NCBI GenBank assembly: GCA_015487255.1
Contig: WFQA01000225.1
Span: 1 to 6,206, forward strand
Source: Paracoccaceae bacterium
Lineage (GTDB): Bacteria; Pseudomonadota; Alphaproteobacteria; Rhodobacterales; Rhodobacteraceae
Direction: 5' to 3'
Length of the DNA stretch: 6,206 bases
The first letter of the stretch is position 1, and each line of letters begins with the position of its first letter. This document shows, piece after piece, positions 1 through 5,601 of the stretch. The notes under the pieces were generated by a model. It was not told the origin of the DNA, made no database searches, and worked only from the letters and a program-made list of their open reading frames with translations. Position numbers and translations under genes: made by a program.

Positions 1-734
1 GGCTGGTGCCGGTGATGGACAGGCTCTGGGTTGAAGGCGCAAGTGAGCGCCGCCGCTTTCTGGATCGCATGGTGATGAGCTTCCACCCCAGCCATGCCGA
101 GGCCACGCTTTCCTATGAAAAAGCCATGCGCGAGCGCAACCGCCTGCTAAAGGATCAGGTGCGGGATGGGGCATGGTATGATGCGCTGGAAATGCAAATG
201 GCGACAAGCGGGGCAGAGATCGCCAGCAACCGCGCCGATGTGCTTGCCCGCCTGCAAATCGCGCAAGACGGGGCCAAAACCATTTTCCCCACCGCCGCAC
301 TGACCCTTATAAATGCAGAGCCTTCAACAGTAGCCGATTTGCGCGAAGCTTTCAGCGCGGGCCGGGAAAGGGACCTCAGCGCGGGGCGGAGCCTGAACGG
401 CCCGCATCGGGTGGATCTGCAAGCGATTTATCAGGCCAAGGGGGTTGAGGCGCGCTCCTGCTCTACCGGCGAGCAAAAGGCGCTGCTGATCTCGCTGATT
501 CTGGCCAATGCCCGCGCCCTGCGTGATGATTTTGGTGCCGCGCCAATTCTGTTGCTGGATGAGGTCACTGCCCATCTGGATGAAACGCGCCGCCATGCCC
601 TGTTTGACGAGATCGAAGCGCTCAAGGCACAGGCATGGCTCACCGGCACCGGCCCCGAGCTTTTTGAAGCGCTGCAAGGCCGGGCGACAATCCTGAAGGT
701 GACTGAATCCGAAAACGGCTCGCTGATTGGTTAA
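1..734 (+). CDS. recF: DNA replication and repair protein RecF, 3' part
   Basis: RecF is an SMC/ABC-type ATPase that binds gapped DNA and, with RecO and RecR, loads RecA at stalled forks. The reading frame is open from the window edge (first full codon at base 3), so the start and the N-terminal Walker A lie outside; 243 residues are visible of the usual 360-380. Seen, numbered from base 3: the GASERRRFLDR stretch near residue 12, typical of the RecF coiled-coil arm; GPHRVDL near 133; the ABC signature STGEQK near 154; Walker B with D-loop, ILLLDEVTAHLD, near 182-193; and the WLTGT strand near 212. The stop is TAA at 732-734. gyrB follows on the same strand after 513 bases, the gene order usual near oriC. 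The stop overlaps that of a tiny opposing ORF. Identification is firm; the missing N-terminus cannot be judged. Confidence 0.95.
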   Translation, partial: LVPVMDRLWVEGASERRRFLDRMVMSFHPSHAEATLSYEKAMRERNRLLKDQVRDGAWYDALEMQMATSGAEIASNRADVLARLQIAQDGAKTIFPTAALTLINAEPSTVADLREAFSAGRERDLSAGRSLNGPHRVDLQAIYQAKGVEARSCSTGEQKALLISLILANARALRDDFGAAPILLLDEVTAHLDETRRHALFDEIEALKAQAWLTGTGPELFEALQGRATILKVTESENGSLIG

Positions 735-811
735 ATGAGCGGCACCAGTGGCACGTTGAGGCAGCCCGAGAGCAGCGTTAAACTTGCAAAAATGAATATC
801 AGCTTTACCAT
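731..811 (-). CDS. Tiny lipoprotein-like ORF (26 aa), nearest recF
   Basis: I do not recognise a named family. The minus strand reads ATG at 811-809 to TAA at 733-731, giving 26 residues. It starts MVKLIFIF: one Lys, then a hydrophobic run, then the lipobox LLSGC with Cys at 17. After signal peptidase II cleavage only about ten residues (CLNVPLVPLI) would remain as a lipidated peptide. A GGAG Shine-Dalgarno lies at 821-818 with a 6-base spacer, good support for translation. Its stop shares the TTAA at 731-734 with the recF stop on the other strand. A second ORF of the same design (904-1005) lies just upstream on the same strand, and the two share the 11-mer TCGGGCTGCCT over the lipobox. Inference: a real small envelope peptide. 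The alternative is chance, since ORFs this short are common, but the combination of SD, signal, lipobox and paralogue makes chance less likely. Confidence 0.55.
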   Translation of the reverse strand: MVKLIFIFASLTLLSGCLNVPLVPLI

Positions 812-817
812 TGTATT

Positions 818-821
818 CTCC
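818..821 (-). promoter_or_regulatory. Ribosome binding site of the 26-aa ORF
   Basis: Reading on the minus strand, CTGGAG is followed by AATACA and then ATG at 811. The GGAG core with a 6-base spacer is well placed and is one of the main reasons to accept such a short gene. Confidence 0.5.
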
Positions 822-903
822 AGTTCGGGCGGGTGATCCTGGCAGGTTATAGCAGCCTGCCGAGCAAAACAACTGGCGACCGACAATATAGGCAAGCTGC
901 GAC

Positions 904-1005
904 TTATAGAACGGGCAGCACCGTATAAAGGCAGCCCGAAAGCCCCACTGCCACTCCGGTCAACATTACGGCCCGCATGGCCCTTCTGGTATAAAAACGG
1001 TGCAT
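904..1005 (-). CDS. Tiny lipoprotein-like ORF (33 aa), distal copy
   Basis: The family is not recognised. The minus strand runs from ATG at 1005-1003 to TAA at 906-904, giving 33 residues. The N-terminus MHRFYTRRAMRAV is arginine-rich, followed by a hydrophobic stretch (MLTGVAVG) and an LSGC lipobox with Cys at 25. The predicted mature peptide is nine residues, CLYTVLPVL. A GGAG at 1016-1013 stands 7 bases before the ATG. An ATG five bases earlier (1010) opens a different frame that stops after 14 codons. An internal ATG at codon 10 would give a 24-residue version closer in size to the neighbouring ORF. The tail resembles that of the 731-811 product: Cys-Leu, then a polar residue or two, then Val, Leu and Pro to the end. 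The two ORFs lie 92 bases apart in the same direction and could be co-transcribed. Likely an envelope lipopeptide; function unknown. Confidence 0.5.
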   Translation of the reverse strand: MHRFYTRRAMRAVMLTGVAVGLSGCLYTVLPVL

Positions 1006-1012
1006 TTCATAT

Positions 1013-1016
1013 CTCC
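1013..1016 (-). promoter_or_regulatory. Ribosome binding site of the 33-aa ORF
   Basis: The minus strand reads GCCGGAG, then ATATGAA, then ATG at 1005. The 7-base spacing favours this start over the out-of-frame ATG at 1010, which leaves only two bases after GGAG. Confidence 0.45.
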
Positions 1017-1191
1017 GGCAATATCCTGTTGGCTATCCTTCTTCCTGCAAACATACATCTTTCCCATGAGAAAATCCACGCTTTGCACTTGCGGGTTTTG
1101 TCTGCGCCTTTCCCAAATGCCTTAACCGCCAATACCTGATTTTTGCAAGAAAACCCAAACCAAGAAAGCCGCTATTTTCCGCCCGCAGGGC

Positions 1192-1220
1192 GTGACATTC
1201 CCGGTAAAATCCCATATATT
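1192..1220 (+). promoter_or_regulatory. Probable gyrB promoter
   Basis: A GTGACA -35 box (1192-1197) is separated by exactly 17 bases from a TATATT -10 box (1215-1220). Transcription would begin near 1227, leaving a leader of about 20 bases that still contains the ribosome binding site at 1234-1239. This is a by-eye match to sigma-70-type consensus. It fits gyrB having its own promoter, since recF is 513 bases upstream. Confidence 0.5.
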
Positions 1221-1233
1221 GCGGGCAATTATC

Positions 1234-1239
1234 AAGGGA
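1234..1239 (+). promoter_or_regulatory. Ribosome binding site deciding the gyrB start
   Basis: AAGGGA lies 8 bases before the ATG at 1248. It fixes the start there rather than at the in-frame TTG at 1143, which would add 35 residues unlike any GyrB N-terminus and would begin upstream of the predicted promoter. Confidence 0.7.
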
Positions 1240-1247
1240 TATACCAG

Positions 1248-3662
1248 ATGTCAGACGAGCAGCAAATACCAGAAGAATATGGCGCTGATTCTATCAAGGT
1301 TCTCAAGGGCTTGGAGGCGGTTCGCAAGCGCCCCGGCATGTATATTGGCGATACGGATGATGGCTCCGGGTTGCACCATATGGTCTATGAGGTGGTCGAT
1401 AACGGGATCGACGAAGCCCTGGCGGGCCATGCCGATACCGTGTCGGTCACCATCCATGCCGACGAGAGCGTTTCGGTAAAGGATAATGGCCGTGGCATCC
1501 CGGTGGGTATCCATGAGGAAGAAGGGGTTTCGGCGGCTGAGGTGATCATGACCCAGCTGCATGCCGGCGGCAAGTTTGACAGCAATTCCTACAAGGTTTC
1601 CGGCGGGTTGCACGGGGTTGGGGTCTCGGTGGTCAACGCATTGTCAGATTATCTCGAGCTGCGCATCTGGCGTGATGGCAAGGAGCATGTGGCGCGCTTT
1701 GAGCATGGCGATACGGTGGAGCACCTCAAAGTGGTGGGCGATACCGATGAAACCGGCACCGAAGTGCGGTTTTTGGCTTCGCTCGATACGTTTTCCAACC
1801 GTGAATTCAAGTTCGCCACGCTGGAGCATCGCTTGCGCGAGCTGGCCTTCCTCAACTCCGGCGTGCGCATCACCCTGCGCGATGAGCGCCCGGCCGAGCC
1901 GCTTGAGGTCGAGATGATCTATGAAGGCGGGGTGCGGGAATTTGTGCGCTATCTTGACCGCTCAAAAACCCCGGTCTTTGATCAGCCGATCTATATCGTG
2001 GGCGAGAGCAACGATATTACCGTTGAGGTCGCGATGTGGTGGAATGACAGCTACCATGAAAATGTCTTGCCCTTCACCAACAACATCCCGCAGCGCGATG
2101 GCGGGGCACACCTGGCCGGTTTTCGCGGCGCGCTCACCCGCACGATCAACGCTTACGCGGCCAGCAGTGGCATTGCCAAGAAAGAAAAGATCACCTTCAC
2201 CGGCGATGATGCCCGCGAGGGGCTTACCGCCGTGCTTTCGGTCAAGGTGCCGGACCCGAAGTTCTCCTCCCAGACCAAAGACAAGCTGGTCAGCTCCGAG
2301 GTGCGCCCGGCGGTGGAAAGCCTGATGAACGAAAAGCTTTCCGAGTGGTTTGAGGAGCACCCGGCCGAGGCCAAGGTGGTTGTTTCCAAAATCGTTGAAG
2401 CCGCGATGGCGCGGGATGCGGCGCGCAAGGCGCGCGAACTGACAAGGCGCAAATCGGCGATGGATATCGCCAGCCTGCCCGGTAAACTGGCGGATTGTCA
2501 GGAGAAAGACCCCTCAAAATCGGAAATATTCCTGGTGGAGGGTGATTCCGCTGGCGGCTCGGCCAAGCAGGGGCGCTCGCGGCATAATCAGGCGGTGCTG
2601 CCGCTGAAGGGCAAGATCCTCAACGTGGAGCGGGCGCGGTTTGACCGCATGCTCAGCTCGCAGGAAATCGGCACCCTGATCACCGCCCTTGGCACCGGCA
2701 TTGGCCGCGACGAGTTCAACATTGAAAAACTGCGCTACCACAAAGTGGTGATCATGACCGATGCCGATGTTGACGGTGCCCATATCCGCACCTTGCTGCT
2801 CACCTTCTTTTTCCGGCAGATGCCCGAGTTGATCGAGGGCGGCTATCTCTATATCGCCCAGCCGCCGCTTTACAAGGTTTCGCGCGGGAAATCAGAGGTT
2901 TACCTGAAGGATGAAAGCTCGCTGGAGGCGTATCTGATCGAGCAGGGGCTGGGGGATACCGTGCTGCGGCTTGGCAATGGCTCTGAAATCGCCGGGGCTG
3001 ATCTGAAGCGGGTGGTGGAAGAGGCGCGGCTGGTGCGCACCATTCTCAACGCTTTCCCGACCAACTATTCCCGGCGCATTCTGGAGCACACCGCCATTGC
3101 CGGCACCCTGCTTGAGGGCGTGCTTGATAACAACCCGCAAGGCGCGGCGGATGTGGTGGCCACACGGCTTGATCTGGTTTCGACCGAGTTTGAGCGCGGC
3201 TGGCAGGGGCGGCCGACGCAAAATGGCGGGCTGCGGCTTTCACGCATCCTGCGCGGGGTGGAAGAGGTGCAGGTGCTCGATGGCCACGCGCTGCGCTCGG
3301 CCGAGGCCCGCAAATTGGCCAAGCTGACCGGCAATCTGCAAGAGGTCTATAAATCTACCGCTAAATTGGTGCGCAAAGACCGCGAGATCATCATCAATGC
3401 CCCGTCAGAGCTGCTTGAAGCGGTGATGTTTGAGGGCGAAAAGGGGCTTTCCCTGCAACGCTACAAAGGCTTGGGAGAGATGAACCCCGGCCAGCTTTGG
3501 GAAACCACGCTCGACCCCGAAGCGCGCACCCTGCTTCAGGTGCGGGTCAATGACCTTGCCGAGGCCGATGACCTGTTCACCAAGCTGATGGGAGATGTCG
3601 TGGAGCCGCGCCGCGCGTTCATTCAGGAAAATGCGCTGAGCGTGGCCAATTTGGATTTTTAA
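1248..3662 (+). CDS. gyrB: DNA gyrase subunit B
   Basis: GyrB is the ATPase subunit of the A2B2 gyrase that introduces negative supercoils into DNA. The product is 804 aa, the same length as E. coli GyrB, so it has the proteobacterial insert in the TOPRIM region (about 560-725 here). GHKL ATPase: EVVDNGIDEA with Glu48 and Asn52, DNGRGIP with Asp79, and the ATP lid GGKF..YKVSGGLHGVGVS at 107-127. The QTK loop has Lys344. TOPRIM: EGDSAGG with Glu431, and DADVD with Asp505 and Asp507, which bind Mg2+ for cleavage. PLKGKILNVE at 452-461 and the C-terminal QRYKGLGEMNP near 737 are intact. Arg142 matches the E. coli Arg136 that contacts aminocoumarins; Asp433 and Lys454 match quinolone-region residues 426 and 447. 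All are in the sensitive state. Tyr115 matches E. coli Tyr109, the AMPylation target of some Fic toxins. Nothing is broken or missing. Confidence 0.98.
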   Translation: MSDEQQIPEEYGADSIKVLKGLEAVRKRPGMYIGDTDDGSGLHHMVYEVVDNGIDEALAGHADTVSVTIHADESVSVKDNGRGIPVGIHEEEGVSAAEVIMTQLHAGGKFDSNSYKVSGGLHGVGVSVVNALSDYLELRIWRDGKEHVARFEHGDTVEHLKVVGDTDETGTEVRFLASLDTFSNREFKFATLEHRLRELAFLNSGVRITLRDERPAEPLEVEMIYEGGVREFVRYLDRSKTPVFDQPIYIVGESNDITVEVAMWWNDSYHENVLPFTNNIPQRDGGAHLAGFRGALTRTINAYAASSGIAKKEKITFTGDDAREGLTAVLSVKVPDPKFSSQTKDKLVSSEVRPAVESLMNEKLSEWFEEHPAEAKVVVSKIVEAAMARDAARKARELTRRKSAMDIASLPGKLADCQEKDPSKSEIFLVEGDSAGGSAKQGRSRHNQAVLPLKGKILNVERARFDRMLSSQEIGTLITALGTGIGRDEFNIEKLRYHKVVIMTDADVDGAHIRTLLLTFFFRQMPELIEGGYLYIAQPPLYKVSRGKSEVYLKDESSLEAYLIEQGLGDTVLRLGNGSEIAGADLKRVVEEARLVRTILNAFPTNYSRRILEHTAIAGTLLEGVLDNNPQGAADVVATRLDLVSTEFERGWQGRPTQNGGLRLSRILRGVEEVQVLDGHALRSAEARKLAKLTGNLQEVYKSTAKLVRKDREIIINAPSELLEAVMFEGEKGLSLQRYKGLGEMNPGQLWETTLDPEARTLLQVRVNDLAEADDLFTKLMGDVVEPRRAFIQENALSVANLDF

Positions 3663-3667
3663 GTTAA

Positions 3668-3750
3668 AACATGTTGCATATTTCATGATTTTGCAACATG
3701 TTATGGGCACATGTTATAAAAATCCGAGTTTTGAATCATGTTCACATGTT
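3668..3750. repeat. CATG-centred palindrome array, candidate operator
   Basis: AACATGTT occurs as a perfect 8-base palindrome at 3668-3675 and 3695-3702. With the flanking GCA/TGC these form an 11-base inverted repeat (3668-3678 and 3692-3702, 13-base loop). ACATGTT recurs at 3709-3715 and 3744-3750, TCATGTT lies at 3736-3742, and a TCATGA palindrome at 3683-3688. CATG cores therefore start at 3670, 3684, 3697, 3710, 3737 and 3745, with steps of 14, 13, 13, 27 and 8. The array covers the predicted fic promoter and reaches the fic start codon, as expected for an operator bound by repeated dimers. A possible binder is the winged helix of the Fic protein itself (inference). The large inverted repeat lacks a following T-tract, so it is a poor terminator for gyrB. 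Confidence 0.7.
3691..3719 (+). promoter_or_regulatory. Probable fic promoter
   Basis: TTGCAA (3691-3696), a 17-base spacer and TTATAA (3714-3719) make a reasonable sigma-70-type promoter. Two of the palindromes (3695-3702 and 3709-3715) overlap the spacer and box edges, so a protein bound there would block RNA polymerase. Transcription would start near 3726, downstream of the ATG at 3698 and upstream of the ATG at 3746. Confidence 0.45.
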
Positions 3751-4834
3751 AGAGCCAACCTATTGCCTGCCAGATCTTGCACAAATTACTGATGTTGAAA
3801 CTATTGCAGTTTTGCGCGCCCTGAAGGATTCCCATCGGTATTTGGCAGAACTGAAAGGGCGGTCAGGGCAAATACCCAACCAAGGCATATTAATAGATAC
3901 ATTATCGCTTCAAGAAGCAAAAGCCAGCTCGGAGGTGGAAAACATCATCACCACGCAAGACGAGCTTTTTAAGGCCGCGTCATCATCTGGGTTGATCTCG
4001 GCGAATGCCAAAGAGGTAGCCAATTATGCTGATGCTCTAAAATTCGGCTTTGATCAGCTCGGGAAAAGTGATGGATTGATCACCAACAATACCGTTATCG
4101 GCATGTTTCAGAAATTGAAGGATACAAATGCCAAGTTTAGGGTGACCCCGGGCACAGCCCTAAAAAACGAATCTGATGGCAATATTGTCTATGTGCCACC
4201 CCAAGATGCAAACAAGATTGCGGCCCATATGAACCTGTTGGAAGCCTATATAAATACCCCCGAAATATCCCGGCTTGACCCGTTGGTGAAGATGGCGCTC
4301 ATCCATCATCAGTTTGAAAGTATCCATCCATTTAGCGATGGCAACGGAAGGATTGGTCGTATTCTCAATGTTTTATATTTAACCCAACAAGGGTTGCTGG
4401 AGACCCCAGTCTTGTATTTAAGCCGGTTTATTACCCAAAATAAGGAGCAATATTACCATCTATTGCAGGAAACCCGGGATAAGCAGGAATGGGAACCCTG
4501 GATATTGTTCATGTTAAGAGCAGTTAAGGAAACCTCGGAGCAGACAATTTGGCTTATTGGTGAGATTAAAAAAATTATGGCTGAATTAAAATACCACCTG
4601 CGAAGCGACCATTCGACGCTTTATTCACAAGATTTGATCAACAATATGTTCCGCCACCCCTATACAAGAATCGAATACGTCATGGATGAGGTTGGTGTTG
4701 GGCGGCAAACCGCGGCTCGCTATCTGGATAGGCTGGCAAATGCTGGAATTTTAGAGAAAACCAAACAAGGCAAAAACAACTATTACATAAATACACCACT
4801 GGTAAATCTATTGATAAAGGGGTTTGGAGCTTAA
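3746..4834 (+). CDS. Fic family adenylyltransferase, class II, with C-terminal winged helix
   Basis: Fic enzymes usually move AMP from ATP onto a hydroxyl side chain of a target protein. Numbering from the ATG at 3746 (362 aa): a Fic N-terminal domain with ALKDSHRYLAELKG at 25-38 and PNQGILIDTLSLQEA at 44-58; the inhibitory helix motif SSEVEN at 61-66 (Ser-xxx-Glu65-Asn), which places it in class II; the flap near 131-152; the catalytic loop HPFSDGNGRIGR at 194-205 with His194, complete; and a winged helix near 293-350 (GRQTAARYLDRLANAGIL, then a basic wing). As I remember it, the Shewanella SoFic protein has the same layout. The start is uncertain: an in-frame ATG at 3698 and TTG at 3731 exist and no clear Shine-Dalgarno is seen; 3746 fits the promoter and the family N-terminus. 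Base composition differs: 24 G/C of 60 in 4021-4080 and 27 in 4381-4440, against 36 in gyrB 1801-1860, which suggests transfer. The target is unknown. Confidence 0.92.
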   Translation: MLEPTYCLPDLAQITDVETIAVLRALKDSHRYLAELKGRSGQIPNQGILIDTLSLQEAKASSEVENIITTQDELFKAASSSGLISANAKEVANYADALKFGFDQLGKSDGLITNNTVIGMFQKLKDTNAKFRVTPGTALKNESDGNIVYVPPQDANKIAAHMNLLEAYINTPEISRLDPLVKMALIHHQFESIHPFSDGNGRIGRILNVLYLTQQGLLETPVLYLSRFITQNKEQYYHLLQETRDKQEWEPWILFMLRAVKETSEQTIWLIGEIKKIMAELKYHLRSDHSTLYSQDLINNMFRHPYTRIEYVMDEVGVGRQTAARYLDRLANAGILEKTKQGKNNYYINTPLVNLLIKGFGA

Positions 4835-5487
4835 CCCGCCTTAACCCGCTCACCAAATATTGCCGAGCCGACCCTGATATGGGTGGCCCCCAACGCAATG
4901 GCGCTTTCAAAATCACTGCTCATGCCCATGGAGAGGCCTTTCAGCCCGTTGCGCTTGGCCATTTTGGCCAGCAGGGCAAAATGCAGGCTTGGCTCCTCAT
5001 CCACCGGTGGAATGCACATCAGGCCGTTGATTTTCAGATCAAGCCCAAGGCATTGTTTGATAAAGTGATCGACCTCTGAGGGTGAAACCCCGGCCTTTTG
5101 TGGCTCCTCGCCGGTGTTGACCTGAATAAACAGCTCAGGGCAAAAGCCGCGCGCCTGCACCTCGCTGGCCAGTTTGCGCGCCAGCTTTTCGCGGTCCAGC
5201 GTGTGGATAGCGTCAAACAGGTCCAGCGCCGGTTTTATTTTATTGCTTTGCAGCGGGCCGATCAAATGCAGCTCAACCCCCTCAAACCGTGCTTTAAAGC
5301 CGGGCCATTTGCCCTGCGCCTCCTGCACCTTGTTTTCACCAAATATCCGCTGGCCTTCGTTCAACGCCATCTCCACCCGCGTATCGGGCTGCATTTTGGA
5401 AACCGCGATCAGTTTCACCTCCTGCGGGCTGCGCCCTACCTTTTGGCAGGCGTTATTTATACGGGAATGGATATCGGCTAAGGGCAT
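4831..5487 (-). CDS. yggS: YggS family pyridoxal phosphate homeostasis protein
   Basis: This cytosolic PLP-binding protein has an alanine-racemase-like TIM-barrel fold and no known enzymatic activity. It keeps vitamin B6 and amino/keto acid pools balanced. The product is 218 aa, normal for the family. Seen: KLIAVSK at 25-31 with Lys31 as the PLP Schiff-base lysine; FGENKVQEA at 49-57; HLIGPLQSNKIK at 74-85; FIQVNTGEEPQKAG at 120-133; GLMCIPP at 155-161; and the phosphate-binding end SMGMSSDFESAI at 186-197 with IRVGSAIFGER at 204-214. The start at 5487 is chosen because GGAG at 5497-5494 lies 6 bases upstream and the product then begins at the family N-terminus; an in-frame TTG at 5541 would add 18 unlike residues. 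Its TAA (4833-4831) overlaps the fic stop within TTAA, so the genes converge with no room for a terminator. Confidence 0.95.
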   Translation of the reverse strand: MPLADIHSRINNACQKVGRSPQEVKLIAVSKMQPDTRVEMALNEGQRIFGENKVQEAQGKWPGFKARFEGVELHLIGPLQSNKIKPALDLFDAIHTLDREKLARKLASEVQARGFCPELFIQVNTGEEPQKAGVSPSEVDHFIKQCLGLDLKINGLMCIPPVDEEPSLHFALLAKMAKRNGLKGLSMGMSSDFESAIALGATHIRVGSAIFGERVKAG

Positions 5488-5493
5488 GGGTTT

Positions 5494-5497
5494 CTCC
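5494..5497 (-). promoter_or_regulatory. Ribosome binding site of yggS
   Basis: The minus strand reads CCGGAG, then AAACCC, then ATG at 5487. A stronger AAGGAGG lies further upstream at 5513-5507 but is 19 bases from this ATG, with no other start codon at a useful distance, so the GGAG is taken as the working site. Confidence 0.6.
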
Positions 5498-5544
5498 GGC
5501 TTTGAGCCTCCTTGACTACCGCCAAAATGCCTGCCCTTCAAGCC

Positions 5545-5575
5545 AAAGAAAAAGGGCGAGCCGTTTGGCCCGCCC
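5545..5575 (-). terminator. Rho-independent terminator of the porin gene
   Basis: On the minus strand, GGGCGGGCC, a 4-base loop AAAC and GGCTCGCCC form a nine-pair stem with one internal mismatch, followed directly by the T-tract TTTTTCTTT (5553-5545). It begins 26 bases after the porin stop codon, the expected place, and lies upstream of yggS, so porin transcription should not run into yggS. Confidence 0.85.
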
Positions 5576-5601
5576 CTTCTATCTGCGATAATCTGCCAGG
5601 A

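Larger units (their letters stand above)
735..1247. other. recF-gyrB intergenic region
   Basis: This 513-base interval is long for recF-gyrB. Its left half carries the two tiny minus-strand ORFs. Between them is a short inverted repeat, GGCAGG (841-846) and CCTGCC (856-861) around a 9-base loop, with no T-tract. From about 1017 to 1191 I see no gene, no DnaA box of the TTATNCACA type and no convincing promoter on either strand. The right end holds the gyrB promoter and ribosome binding site. Confidence 0.6.

Noticed and set aside
841..861. Inverted repeat GGCAGG/CCTGCC between the two tiny ORFs as a terminator or attenuator
   Set aside because: Only six pairs with a 9-base loop and no T-tract on either strand. 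A stem this short is expected by chance.
324..872. Minus-strand ORF of 182 codons across the recF 3' end
   Set aside because: It lies antisense to conserved recF coding sequence, starts at a TTG without a Shine-Dalgarno site, and its protein (rich in Gln, Arg, Gly and Ala) has no recognisable domain. It also overlaps the better supported 26-aa ORF in another frame.
1033..1215. Minus-strand ORF of 60 codons upstream of gyrB
   Set aside because: No Shine-Dalgarno site, no domain, signal or lipobox, and it runs over the likely gyrB promoter. Nothing supports translation.
1143..1247. In-frame TTG extension of gyrB by 35 residues
   Set aside because: The ATG at 1248 has a well spaced AAGGGA and gives the normal GyrB N-terminus and length. 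The extension would begin before the predicted transcription start.
3668..3702. Hairpin after gyrB as a rho-independent terminator
   Set aside because: The 11-pair stem is AT-rich with a 13-base loop and is followed by TTATGGGC rather than a T-tract. The repeated CATG units fit an operator better.
5098..5481. Plus-strand ORF of 127 codons opposite yggS
   Set aside because: Antisense shadow of a well conserved gene, with no ribosome binding site or recognisable domain.
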